Shown in pieces: positions 45,851 through 57,518 of a DNA stretch of 64,000 bases. The position numbers and the translations under genes are program-made. The notes under the pieces were generated by a model. It made no database searches. It worked only from the letters and a program-made list of their open reading frames with translations, and was not told the origin of the DNA. Location of the stretch: the NCBI GenBank assembly GCA_950295325.1, contig OX485809.1:28334001-28398000 (forward strand), read 5' to 3'. The DNA is from Polytrichum commune. Lineage: Eukaryota; Streptophyta; Polytrichopsida; Polytrichales; Polytrichaceae. Position 1 is the first letter of the stretch. Each line of letters opens with the position of its first letter.

Positions 45851-46955
45851 TCATCCCTCTTTGAGGCCCAAGCTAGATCACATCTGCCAGGGTTGGGCCC
45901 CACCTTGGGCACGCCTCCTTCTTTGCTTGAATGAAGCCCAAGCTCCTTGCCTGCTCCGCCTGACTTTGAAAATTAAAATCACCCTTGCAATCTTGAAGGC
46001 CGCATGTCCATATAACCCATATTGAGTGCACTTCGTCTTCAAGGTCCAAAATCCAATGTATATGTTTACTTCCATTGAGTAGATATGTAATTGATTGGGA
46101 TTCCATTTTCGAAATGAAACCGTCAATAAAGCATGTAATTAACTTGGAAGTCAAAAACAATACAAAACCCTCATTAGCATTGAGGTTACAATTTTTGTGA
46201 CCTACCATTGAAAGGGTCTTTGTCATTCTAGTTAGGTGTGATTGAATGCACATTCTTAGATCAATTGGGAATCATTTGCACATACGGATCAACAGAAAAC
46301 ATCTTAAGAATATGTTGCCCTAGACCACGGAGGCGACAAATGTCAAGTAGGCATTCGTGGAGCGGCTCCATTGGAAACCAGTGCAGCGCACACTCCCATG
46401 TTCAAATTAATCCAAAAAGAACAAACTTTGTCGAATCAAAATGATGCACGTGGCATGACAGAACATACATGAACATGAACAAGAGGAATAGTTGAAACGG
46501 TCTATACATCATCCGAACTGGTGTCAAAGGGGTTGAAGTGAACCGGTCACTACCATATATATTATGATCGCACAGGGCATCAAAAGTTAATGAGCACGAT
46601 AATCTTCACTTTGACAATGAATAACAAATCCATATGAACTCAAAAGTTTTAAGGCACATGGCTTAGGGGGGTGGGCATGATTTGGATTTGCTAATCATCT
46701 CACACTAACTTGATTACATGTTTCAATAACCTACAAGACATAAGCTTATGTATGGGTTCCTCACGTGCAGTTACAAGGAACTCAACTTAGCCTGATCAAA
46801 TGATTTGGTTAACTTCCGAAGTTGACTCTGTCACCATGTAATAATAATAAAGAATACTCCAAGTCAACACACTGGCTACGAATACACATGCCACCGAGGT
46901 CACTGCAGCAATCATAAAATTTATTTTAAGACTATCGTTGTAATAGTTATAATAA
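45851..46955. other. Intergenic, one AACCATT-family fragment
   Basis: At 46,560-46,740 the AATCTTCACTTTGACAATGA and TTTGGATTTGCTAATCATCT lines of the AACCATTCTAAG family occur. A minus-strand frame (45,873-46,253) is open for 126 codons without recognisable motifs. Confidence 0.35.
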
Positions 46956-47178
46956 CTACACTGATTAACCCAATTAGTGCTTGCTACAATTAGGAGTTAT
47001 GCAGGGCACTAATGTCTCCCTCCGGAGTTCAAATTTTGCCAACGAAACTTCAATTGGTTGTTTGGACATTATCGAACATAAATGACTTTGCTTAGTGAAA
47101 TCTTACATTCTCAATAAACAATTGTAGTGTTGCGTAACTCCAAACATCAACACACTATGATTGGGATAATCAATGCGG
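46956..47178 (+). mobile_element. CTACACTGATTATCCC...GGAGTTACGC MITE, copy 2
   Basis: The left arm (CTACACTGATTAACCC, AATTAGTGCTTGCTAC, AGGAGTTATGC) and the right arm (TGCGTAACTCCAAAC, ATTGGGATAATCAATGCGG) are inverted. The right end runs directly into the next element. Confidence 0.75.
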
Positions 47179-47733
47179 TACACCATTTATGGTATTCAGT
47201 GTCACGTACATTGTTTGTGAAGGACCTAACCTATCTAGATGCCTGGAGGTCTCAAAATATCACTTGTGTTGATTCCCAATAGGATTCCATTCATCAGCAA
47301 AAGTAACTACTTTAGGTGAAAAATATCTATGTTATGACATTGAGAGTAACGCATTGGGATGCGTTAGATGATAGTCGTGTAACTTAGTGTGAAAGGGGAA
47401 GATATATTTGAACATACTAATGGCAAGGGTTAGGTGTTTACATTTTAATATGCAAGAGGAAGAGAAGAGGAAGATATTCTTGAGGATATTGTTGCCAAGT
47501 GTCATTTGTGTACACTTTAGTCAACTTGTAGACCATTGTGTAATATTGGCATGCACCTCATAACACTATTGAACATACTCATGCCAACATATTAGTAAGT
47601 GCACTTGAATGCCAAGTGTCATGAGGTGACACTAATGATGAAGTTGTTAATTGTCAATGTAACCTAGCATACGCCTCAAAATAAGGTTAATGACACTATT
47701 ACGCAATGATACTAATTACCATAAATGGTGTAG
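47178..47733 (+). mobile_element. CTACACCATTTATGG MITE, complete copy
   Basis: The ends TACACCATTTATGGTATTCA and TTACCATAAATGGTGTAG are inverted. The 556-bp interior is the reference for the interrupted copy at 13,344-14,278, sharing GATGCCTGGAGGTCTCAAA, TGCAAGAGGAAGA, CAACTTGTAGACCATTGTGT and AAGTGCACTTGAATGCCAAG. No transposase frame is present. Confidence 0.75.
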
Positions 47734-47948
47734 TATTATGTCTTGAGGCAGTTGTTTTGCACTTATTTACCACAAAACGCACCGGCTTGAACATTTTGCA
47801 AATGTAAAGATGGCATAATCATGCATTATAGTAAAGTAAGTTAGTGGAAGATGAGTTCATAGCATTATTAGGAGAGGAATGTTGACTTTCCCTTCCGATT
47901 CTTGCAGAGTTTTTTTGAGTTGCTATGAACCATTGAGAATAAAATAAA

Positions 47949-48168
47949 CCACACCTACTATCCCAAGTAGTGTGTGTCACTATTCGGTGTTACGCAATGC
48001 TATAACTAATAATGAGAATGTATTTTACGACGCAAAGTCATTCATGTTCTATAATGTCTGAATAACCTATTGCACTTTCGTTAGTAAAATTTGAAACCCT
48101 AAGTAAGACGACATTGCATTGTGTAATTTTGAATAGTAACACGCACTGATTGGGATAATCAGTGTACC
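47949..48168 (+). mobile_element. CTACACTGATTATCCC...GGAGTTACGC MITE, copy 3
   Basis: The left arm (CCACACCTACTATCCCAAGT, CACTATTCGGTGTTACGC, AATGCTATAACT) and the right arm (GAATAGTAACACGCACTGAT, TGGGATAATCAGTGTA) form long inverted repeats about a ~110-bp centre. Confidence 0.75.
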
Positions 48169-48416
48169 TAACTTACAACCAATATTATTGCATAAGACTA
48201 CTAAGCAACTACATGATGGTGTACGTCTTTCGAAAGAAAGACGTTGCAATGATTTTTAAAAAAGTATGATAAATTAGAGTTGTTTGTCGAAAAGGTCACA
48301 ATACACATCTCGAGTGCTCCACATAAACAAGGAATACTAGAATCAAAGGATAATTATGCTCATATGATACATGGTCCCATGGAATGCTACCAAAGAGTTG
48401 TGTAATGGTTTGTGAC

Positions 48417-48646
48417 GAGAGAGAATTATCGCATACAAATTTACATCTCATTCGCCCAACATAAAACCCCTGAAATAATATGGATCCCGAAGGTGAACTT
48501 TTGAAGTGGATTTTACATTGAAGTTAGTTTTAATGACTTCAAATAAGTCTAGGCCAAGTCATCGGAGTGAATTGGCCACAAATCTTGCATGGGGTTGAGT
48601 TTTTGATATTGGATGGATGCGATGTATGCTCACATGAAATAATTCC
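48417..48646 (+). mobile_element. GAGAGAATTATCG family MITE, fourth copy
   Basis: The ends GAGAGAATTATCGCATAC... and ...CACATGAAATAATTCC are inverted with the usual CATCTCATTCGCCCAACATA and TTGGATGGATGCGATG inner parts. The length is about 230 bp. Confidence 0.6.
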
Positions 48647-49983
48647 AACTTGCCAACACTATTTCTCAACTTCCTTTGATTCCATATACGTTGGGTTGGT
48701 TCATTCAATTCATGATGATTTTGCAAGACATTTCTAAGAATGTGTCATCCACATTATTCATGTAGGGTTTGGGGAGTTTGTTTCAAAACACTTACCATAG
48801 GGGTGCGGTTAAATTGTGTTCCTACTAGTTTGTTGTTGATTCATCATGATTTAACCTCAAATGCTTCACTTGGAGTCTCTAAGTCCAATTTAGGTGTCAA
48901 TTTGTACTTTGTTCCTTTTTTATTTTTTATTTTTTATTTTTTTAAAGTGATCACATGGGATCTACCAATTATTTGAACCAAAAGTATGTGTTTTAATCGA
49001 AGCACATAGTCCAATACCATTGAAACACATTTTTCTTTTGTTCATTCTTATTAAAGACAAACATAAGGTAGATGGTGCTAAATTAATCCCTTGCTCAAAA
49101 CCAACACCTTGAAATCTTGCATAATAAGTACATATTCATTATGGGATTGTCCACCACCATAAACATCATGCTTTCCATGTTGATTTTGGATCATTCACCA
49201 ATAAAAAAATTGCACCTTTATAGTTATACATACAACATTCAAGGAAGACACACTTTGGTGCATTGGAATATCTTTGTACCCTTTGTGTCGGTTTGGACCA
49301 TGTTCATATGGATCTTAAAGTAATGTTCTTCAAACCATGTGGCTACTAGGGCCAAATTGTTTTTTAATCAATATTGGTACATAAGGTAGAGAAACATGAG
49401 ATGGTGAAAATGAGATGATTCGGCCAGAAATAACAGCTTGAAATTTGTGCAATATTTTTCAAAGATGGAGTAGAGAACTTGATGAGGAATGCAAGTTGTT
49501 TCATAATTGTATTCCATGTGGATAATTGGTTACATTTTCACAGAGAGGCAAGTAAGGCCAACTCCCTACCATAACCATAGAGTCTCCCTAATTTGAGCAT
49601 GAAAAATATCATATTATGCATATAAATGCACACAACATGTTTAATTTAATGGCATCCAACAGTGATCCTGAGTGGTGTGAAACATGTTTTTATCTAGCCA
49701 ATCACATGGCCTAACCTTGCATTCATTTCAGGCCACCACTTTTACATTACGCCATTTTGGGTCCACACAAACAAGAATCATTCAACTCCCAGTCTAGCGC
49801 ACCAAAGTTAATCAATCACCATTTTATGTTTTTTCCTTTCTCAAACTCCACCGGTTCATCTGTAACTATCGGCTAGTTCTCCCCATTCGTTGTACCTGAC
49901 CAACACCGGTTTTAACCACACTTTTATTTAATAAATTAAAAAACATTGAAATTTCACGGTCACCCTAAGCCTAACAACATTGC
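48647..49983. other. Intergenic repeats
   Basis: A GATGGTGCTAAATTAATCCC block occurs at about 49,073. From 49,440 to 49,815 lies the direct-orientation copy of the repeat at 36,140-36,520 (GAGGAATGCAAGT, AGTCTCCCTAATTTGAGC, CCATTTTGGGTCCACAC). No gene. Confidence 0.45.
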
Positions 49984-50564
49984 TAAGGGCCGCTTCACAT
50001 TATGGCCAAAGGTCGAGAGGCCGTCAATTTCCATCAATTAGATTGCAAGAAACCAAGAATATGGCCTCTTCATCCTTCACGCTAGAGGCCAAAGTCCAAA
50101 GGCCATCACAATTCATAGCAGTCCTTGTTGACCAAGGCGACGGACTCTCAAAGGAAGTTTGGGTCGCAGGGGAATGGAAACCCGTACTATGATTGAGTGG
50201 CCATAGGATTTTTTGATTTTGATTTTTTTTCATTTAAAAAATCAAATACCAACAAGATCTTGGCTGTTAGATTGGAGGGGTTGTTTTGAAGAGGAAATAA
50301 AGTGAGAGGGTCCTTCTTCCTCTGGACTTTGGGGGCTTCACATTATGGCTGTCCAAGTCAAGAGGCCGTGGATGTTCATGGCCAAAGGTTTGGACTTCGG
50401 ACTTTGACCTTCAGAGACTTCACACTGGGCCTCGCCAAAGGCTCCGTTTCCTATATTTTATTGGCAACCTATTTTCAGCCCATTCCTTTGGACACCCAAC
50501 AAAGTTTGGCCACTCAATCCCATGGCCCCTCGACGTCGACGGCCATCGTGTGAAGCGGCCTTAT
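49984..50564 (+). mobile_element. TAAGGGCCGCTTCACA element, full-length
   Basis: The ends TAAGGGCCGCTTCACA and TGTGAAGCGGCCTTA are inverted over 15 of 16 bases, enclosing about 580 bp. The left-end sequence recurs inside at 50,335 (GGCTTCACATTATGGC) and in decayed form at 50,430 (ACTTCACACTGGGCCT), so the element contains internal copies of its own terminus. The family also occurs at 31,813-32,318 and 35,640-36,011. The interior words differ, so only the termini are shared with confidence. Confidence 0.75.
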
Positions 50565-50812
50565 AGAGCAAGAGCGGTCGGTGGTTTGTTGGGTACGTCG
50601 CTAGCTAGGCAGGGTTAAGTTAAGTTAGCAGGAAGCCGACAGGCACAAGGAGTTACTACTTTGCAATGAGGTCTCCTTCGCTCGTTAGTTTATTTATATT
50701 TTTTGTCTTCTTGGTGTTGTAGCATTAGACGGACGAGGCAGGGGCATTTACTTGACTCTTAAATGGAGACGATGTGTTTCAAATGGTGCACGTGACTTAA
50801 CTTATAGGCGCC

Positions 50813-51637
50813 ATTTAAATGGGGAGGAGTGAAGTACAGCCGATACTAAATGCCCCAAGGCCACATGCATATATTCATAATGGTGGAATGGGCCTTATTC
50901 GGTTACCTTTGTGGTCGTTTGCTACCTTACATGACTCGGACTTGTGAGGTTGAGGTTTGTGTGCGTTTAGGAATGTCCAAAGAAGCCAAGATCAATCCCA
51001 CAAATTCCTTGGAGTTCCTCTCAAAATTATTATGAATTAACAAAGGTTGTTGATAACAAGTCATGAGAGGGTCACACAGGTTCACACATTTAAATGGGGA
51101 GGAGTGATGTACAACCGATACTAAATGCCCCAAGGCCGCAGGCATATATTCATAATGGTGGAATGGGCCTTATTTGGTTACCTTTGTGGTCGTTTGCTAC
51201 CTTACATGACTCGGACTTGTGAGGTTGAGGTTTGTGTGCGTTTGCAAATGTCCAAAGAAGCCAAGATCAATCCCACAAATTCCTTGGAGTTCCTCTCAAA
51301 ATTATTATGAATTAACAAAGGTTGTTGATAACAAGTCATGAGAGGGTCACACAGGTTCACACATTTAAATGGGGAGGAGTGATGTACAGCCGATACTAAA
51401 TGCGCCAAGGCCGCAGGCATATATTCATAATGGTGGAATGGGCCTTATTTGGTTACCTTTGTGGTTGTTTGCCACCTTACATGACTCGGACTTGTGAGGT
51501 TGAGGTTTGTGTGTGTTTGCAAATGTCCGAAGAAGCCAAGATCAATCCCACAAATTCCTTGGAGTTCCTCTCAAAATTATTATGAATTAACAAAGGTTGT
51601 TGACAACGAGTCATGAGAGGGTCACACATGTTCCTTC
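50813..51637 (+). repeat. Three-unit tandem repeat, period 275 bp
   Basis: Units begin ATTTAAATGGGGAGGAGTG at 50,813, 51,088 and 51,363, exactly 275 bp apart. They differ at only a few positions each (for example CCACATGC/CCGCAGGC and TTTAGGAATG/TTTGCAAATG). The 61-codon plus frame and 72-codon minus frame repeat in each unit, but because 275 is not a multiple of three they cannot join into one protein. The third unit ends at a C-run where another dispersed repeat starts. Confidence 0.95.
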
Positions 51638-51795
51638 TCCCCCCCCCCCCCAAATATGTTGACTACTGAACCTGAGATGGTTAGCAAAATTTGAGTACAT
51701 AGTCCACTCTCTATCCAACGGACATCTTATTTGTTGTGTGTCTATTCTTAGATCCACATCCAACCACAGCCCACTCAAATATAGGTGTCCAATTA
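51637..51795 (+). repeat. C-run plus CACTCAAATATAGGTGT family copy
   Basis: A C homopolymer of about 12-13 bases at 51,639-51,651 is followed by TGACTACTGAACCTGAGATGG, a CTATCCAACGGACATC line, TAGATCCACATCCAACC and CACTCAAATATAGGTGTCC. The same order occurs at 32,702-32,870 and 6705-6852. Confidence 0.6.
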
Positions 51796-52259
51796 TCGTT
51801 GTCGCCCTCGATTTGGGCACGTATTTCTTATGGTAGGTTTGAAATGGTCGAGTATTTGATTCAAGAGTTTGGAAAGCTCCCCACTATTGCTCACCATGAT
51901 GTCTTGAGGATGTTTGATAAGGTCCCATGTGTTAAGAGCTCATTTGATCGTAGGAGTAGTTTAGTGGTGGTATAAATACGGTCCGGCTCTAACTTCTATC
52001 TAGTAGCTAGCTTCCCTTGGGCGTCTCTATTTTGGGTCTTCCCCCTTCTAATTCCATTTTATTCTTTTTGCTTTTGCAAATGACTTGTTCAACATATATA
52101 ATGATGCAATCAAACGAGATTGATGGTCCTTGATTTCATGCCCTAAGGAAGGGGACACAATGGCCTTTCATTGGTTTCACGAGCGGATTTCAACCCATGA
52201 ATTTATGGCACCAAACCTTGGGCCATAGCGGCATACTTGCACCCTTAGAGTCAATTCAT

Positions 52260-52560
52260 TCATCATATTAGAGTTATTTGTAAAGTAAAGCAAATGAAAT
52301 TTATGGGTTTAATTCTAAATCTTTAGTTTTTGAGAATTAACACAAAGTCTCCAAGTTTTCTTGATGCTTAAGTTATCGTACACATAAGAGGGGTGTCGGG
52401 CTATTGAAAGCCGGTTTTTTTAGGTTGTCCTACCAAGACGGGTGGGCCAAGCTAGCCTTGCATAGGTTGCTCTGGATTTATGATAATGGGTCCCATGGCA
52501 CACCATGTTTTAGATTTTGAAAATCTCTCAAACTTTGAGAGGTGGAAATATAAAACTTGT
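52260..52560 (+). repeat. GGGCCAAGCTAGCCTTGCAT family, copy 3
   Basis: TTAGAGTTATTTGTAAAGTA, GAGAATTAACACAAAGTCTC, GTCGGGCTATTGAAAGCCGG, GGTGGGCCAAGCTAGCCTTG and CTCTCAAACTTTGAGAGG follow in family order. GGGCTATTGAAAGCC is the degenerate form of the stem-loop seen at 3958-3980. Confidence 0.65.
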
Positions 52561-52567
52561 GATTACA

Positions 52568-52799
52568 CTACACTATTTGTGGTGTTTAATGTCACTTACA
52601 ATCTAAATGTACACGATGCTATAACTTTTTTTACGCTTGATGTAAGTTTTGGCCAAGTAAAGATCTTAATGTTCTACAATGTCCAAACAATCCATTATAT
52701 CTTATTTGGTTCTAAGATACTATATAAATATATAGTAACTAATAATAGAACCACATAATTCCAAACAGTAAGTGACACTAAATACCATGCATGGTGTAG
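52568..52799 (+). mobile_element. CTACACTATTTGTGG...GTGTCACTTAC MITE
   Basis: The left end CTACACTATTTGTGGTGTTTA and the right end ACACTAAATACCATGCATGG followed by TGTAG are inverted. The inner ATGTCACTTAC and AGTAAGTGACA continue the arms. It begins just after the preceding repeat copy and resembles 34,621-34,832. Confidence 0.7.
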
Positions 52800-52989
52800 A
52801 GCAAAGCTTGTTCATGTCTAAGATGTGTCCACATGATTGCCTTTTAATTTCCAACATCTTAGTGTTGTAATGACCAACTTGCTCGGGAGTCATTTTTCCT
52901 TCTTGTAACGGACAACTATCAACAAGTCGGTTTAGATTCACTTCAATGTGTTGTTGCATCCTTATGATTCACAATGGTCAAATGAGTTG

Positions 52990-53400
52990 TCCATTTGTAA
53001 GTGTATTAGAGTCATTTGTAAAATAAAGCATATGAAACCATTAGTTTAGTCCTAAACGTTGAGTTTATGAGGATTAACGCAAAGTCACCCAAATTTTTTA
53101 ATGCTTAATCTACCATGCACAAAGAGTGGTGTCAAGTTATTAAAAATCAGCTTTCTAGGTTGTCTTACTAGCATGGGTGGGCCAGCTAGCATTGCATAGG
53201 CCGATCCAGGATTTAGGATGGTGGATCCTAAAAAAAATTCAAAGTTTTTGAGGTGCAAAGAGGAAATCCCAAAAAATCCACCCAACTGTCAAAATAGGCT
53301 TCGATACCCGACAAGCTAACAAGCTCTACTTGAAAGTATTCTTAAAGAAGGATCAAACCTATCGTTTCCAACCCCCTTTGAGGGACCTTTCGGATAACTA
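52990..53400 (+). repeat. GGGCCAAGCTAGCCTTGCAT family, copy 4
   Basis: TTAGAGTCATTTGTAAAATA, GAGGATTAACGCAAAGTCAC, CAAAGAGTGGTGTCAAG, GGGTGGGCCAGCTAGC and GGCCGATCCAGGATTTAGG, then GGCTTCGATACCCGACAAGC. The two copies here are only ~430 bp apart, flanking the MITE at 52,568-52,799. Confidence 0.65.
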
Positions 53401-56400
53401 TATTGTCTCTTTCTTTTCCGTTGCTAGAACTCCCCAAAAACTTATTTAAAGAGCTCATCTCACATTGCGACACCTGTTGATATCAAATGTCATGTAATTC
53501 ATCCCTTGCGCATTACAACTTGCTATAGACCGATGATGGTATAATAGGTTGAAAGCATCTAAAGACTATTGGGATATTTATTGAAACAACAAGTTTTGTT
53601 AGATAACTTAGTCCCGGGACTTTTATGATGTTGGAACAAGTATAAAAACAACATCCACACAAATATTCTCCTTCATGAAATCCCTAAAAGATATGTGGAT
53701 AGAGCTTAACTCAAAGATGTACTACCTATAAAGTATGTTTTCAACACCTAATTTGGAGTTGCCATACAAAATGAAACGATAAAGGGTGATTTCTAGACTA
53801 TATGTCTACTTTTAGAATTCCATCAATTACGATGGTTTTGACATAATGAACTCTAAAAACATTTCCTTCCTAAAGTGATAATAAATTTTTACTTCTACAC
53901 TAGGGAGGAGTGAAAGGACCAACAAATTAAAGTCCATAACCTTGATAGTTTTATTGTAAAGTGGATTGTAAGGGGTTCTATCAACATCCATTGACACTTT
54001 GGAAGGAGTAGCAGTCATGCTTTCAAAAGGGAAATGTGATATGGCCAAAAAATCAACCGCCGGGATTAGAAACAAATAACACAAGAACATCATCTTTATT
54101 AGGCTCCAATTCAATAGTGGAAACACTTGGAATTTGGACCATGGAAGTGCCAAACTTGTTTGGTAAGAGGACATTGTAGGTTTGCATATGGGAATCAAAA
54201 AGACAAGTAACACTAAATGATCTTGAACCCAAATCTAGACATGACCATCCTCACTCAAGGATCATATTTTCTCCGATATATTTTTCCGCATTGTACATCT
54301 CTTGCTCGATGTACATTGTTCCTACACGTAGATTGAACTGGAGACTAAGCATGTTTTTTGAAACACCCACATGATCATCAATCTCAAGAGGCAATGTGAA
54401 AGATACCGATGATCCTTGAGCTCTAATAGTAGCTATGATGAGAGGTATCAATTTCTTGCATGTGAAGGAAGAACATTTATATTTCTTTTGGGTGTTGGAG
54501 CTAGCTATAAAATTGTAATAAATTTTGTCACCTAATCGCCCCATCACCCCGTCATATTTGATTATTAGGGTTAGGGCCAATGTTGACATGCATAGAAGCC
54601 ACCTTAATTAAAATATTAGCATGACGGCAATGAATCATTAATCATTGGCGAAACAAACAACAATATATCCAAGGGAATGAAATTCATATTTTGATTCCAA
54701 ATATACATTTATTGCCTCACATTAAATGAGCACATTCTAATGATGGCAACAAAACAAGGACCATAAGTTTTTCTACATGTTTAGAAGGAAATTAAAAAAA
54801 AAAAAACCTTACGACTCTATGCACAACACCACACAATGCACAAAAGATAGCATCTCTTTGGTTTTTTCAAGGTGTGGCTAGCTCATGTATTGTGGTAGTG
54901 TTTACATTGCATGATTTCAAATGCATGCACGGCTCCTTGTGTCACATGGAAAAAAAGGAGATGGAATACATCATTCAAGTGCCACCTACTGGTTGTTGAA
55001 TTTCGAGTATAGTTATGCATTTACTTGGACAATTGCAATATGTTGAAACTCCCCTATGAGATACCTTAGGAAGCTAGTGTTGCAAGAAAATGCTCTTACT
55101 TAATTGAACCTAAATGGTGGCATCCACCAAATGCTTTCACAATTTCCAAGCTTTGTTGGAGGTTGTTTTGAAAAAAAATGTAAATTTTATGCTAAAATAT
55201 CATTGATATAGGGTGCTAGTGGTTATATTTCCAAATATGTTTTCTACCTCACTACCTATGTGTTACCGCTCACCTCACACTGCTCACTACTTGCAACTCA
55301 CAACTCACATGATAGCACTCCCCTGAAAAAACAAAATCATAATAAATTCTTAGAAGTGGTTCAATGAAGGTGGAGTGAATTGTAAACGCCACAAGTGAGA
55401 GAACAAAAAACTTTTAAAAACTAACTTCTTGGATCCATGTAAAGTAACTTCAAAAAACACAAGCCATCCATTTAGGTTTGCTTAGGCTTTGAATGGTCAA
55501 CCCAAAATATTGGGGAAGAGAGATACATTCTCAAGTTTCAAGCAAGTTGCGCTCTTTTTATGAAGTTTGTGTTCCTCAGATATGGAATTTCGCAAAGTAA
55601 GGTATACGTATAGAAAATGATGAAGAGGAGTTGATTAAGATAGAAAGAGTGGCTTGAAATTTGTGTAATATTTCCCAACGATGGAGTAATTAAAGAAACT
55701 GATAAGGAATGCAAGTAGTTTCTTAAATTTTCTCCTTCTAAATAATTAATTACATTTTCTTAAAGAGGCAAGTAAGTCAAACCCCCTACTCGTACAATAA
55801 AGTCTTCCTAATTTGACCATCAAAATATCCTACCCTGCATGGACTAATTTTTCTACCTTATATGCGACTTCACAATCCATGGCCGTTGAGTACAAAATGG
55901 CAAATGGGGGACCTTTAATTTGGTGGCCTAGGGTTTATAACTACTGTACTTGCAGTGCAAGTGCCAAAAGTTATTTTTTCATGCAACCTTTATATATAAA
56001 ATGAAATATTATAAAAAACCTGAATTTCATACAAGTAGGTGAAATGAATTCTATGGATATTTTTGCTGTCTTTATGTGACAAGATGTCTTATATGACAAA
56101 TTCCACATGTTGAATTCGACCAATTGAAATGTTAGTCCATGTGTTTCCTAGTAGAGGTTCAATGTAGGCTCACCGCTCCTAGTATACCATGATTGTTCAT
56201 TCTACTCAAGTGGATGTCGTCCTCCAATTGAAAGTTAAAGCAAACTTGGACCCACAAGTTGGCTCACAAATTTACGTAGCTTTTGTTTCAATAGAGCACA
56301 TGGTTTTGATTTTGACTTTGATTTTGATTCTTTTACTTTCAGCTTTTAACATTTAGTAAAATGAAATGGTTTGGTTTTTAAGCCTAAGAAGACAAGGTTT

Positions 56401-57296
56401 ATGGAACTAGAAGTACATCAAGATGGTGACAAAAAGGTTGATTTTTTAGAGAAATGCAGTGCAGCGGCCTTAGCGAGATAGAGGCTAAAGTTGACTTAAT
56501 GATCCAATTGGAAGAAAGACTTAAGATTATCTAATATTATATTTTGAAATAGGGTGGGAAACCTGTATGTAATGGAGTTGTAGAGGAGACACTCCAACAC
56601 AAAGTGTGACTCATTTTCCATTGTGTTAGAGCTCACAACATAATCTCGTTGTGTATGAGTAATTCAGACATTTGATCCCAAATGGCCACCATTTGAATTG
56701 TCCTATTCTGGAATGAGCAGACAAGTTGGGACTACACTAAATAATACTAATATTGTGGGCCATATTCTACAAGTCTAGTTGGAAAATCAATGTGGGCTGC
56801 ATCAATTGTTTTCTCCTTCTAGTAAATCAACGTGGGTGATTCTTTTATGTTGTGCTACTTCTGTGCTATGACTAATATTCAATGTGTTCGTCGGAAGCCT
56901 TCATGAAGACTTAGAAGGAAACCCATGGTCTTAGATCCACATTAATCTCACCTTGACTAGTGCAATAACCTTACCTAAGCTACAATGCTCAACATGAGGA
57001 CACATAAAACGGGGGCACCCGTGAATAACGAGAGCATAATACAAATGTTAGTTTCGGGACCCACAATGCATTTGAGATAGAATTGAGAAATGTTATGTAC
57101 TATAGTTAATCTCGTTGTTATTGTTCATGGTAGAATTGACAAATCGACTTTAAAAAAAAAGGAAGAATAAAAAAGACTAGAAGATAAGCCGTGATCCCCC
57201 ATAAGAGGGGTCTTTTGTTTTGTTCTATTTCTTTTTATTCTTCTTTTACATGTGGGAGAGAGGACATGCAGCATGGGAGTAAACCATTCTTGACAC
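53401..57296. other. Intergenic; one unidentified coding-like relic and repeats
   Basis: See the separate entry for 53,827-54,589. At 55,640-55,850 there is a partial copy of the 49,440-49,815 repeat. A short stretch at 56,410-56,480 (GAAGTACATCAAGATGG, AGTGCAGCGGCCT) is shared with 15,075-15,140. Nothing else recognised. Confidence 0.4.
53827..54589 (-). pseudogene. Possible decayed coding fragment, unidentified
   Basis: Minus-strand frame 54,589-54,251 (112 codons) is followed after one stop by further protein-like reading in the same frame (GSRSFSVTCLFDSHMQTYN and LLPNKFGTSMVQ), and another frame later reads ATPSKVSMDVDRTPYNPLYN. The amino-acid composition is balanced and less repeat-like than most frames in this half of the window, but the stops break it and I recognise no domain. 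It could be a captured gene piece, an old transposon-encoded protein or chance. Confidence 0.25.
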
Positions 57297-57518
57297 CACA
57301 CTACAGTGTCTAATTAGTGTGGTTACCTTTCGGAGTTACGAATTGCTATAACTTTCTACTGACATTATCGTTTTTGAACAACTAAGTTACATCATATTCT
57401 TCAGTGTGGATACTAACTACTTATGTCGTGTGGGTAAAAAAGGACACTCTCAATCAGATGTTATAGCAACATGTAATTCCAAATGGTAACCCACACTAAT
57501 TAGACAAAGTAGTGTAGC
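57297..57518 (+). mobile_element. CTACACT...GGAGTTACG MITE, copy 4
   Basis: The left arm (CACACTACAGTGTCTAATTA, GTGTGGTTACCTTTCGG, AGTTACGAATTGCTATAACT) and the right arm (TGTTATAGCAACATGTAATT, CCAAATGGTAACCCACAC, TAATTAGACAAAGTAGTG) form inverted repeats of about 55 bp. The tip reads TGTCTAATTAG where other copies have GATTATCCCAATTAG, so it is a sub-type. Confidence 0.75.

Noticed and set aside
45873-46253. 126-codon minus frame with SFRKWNPNQL-like alternative frame
   Set aside because: Two overlapping frames on the same strand are both open; neither has a recognisable motif, and the region borders a dispersed repeat.
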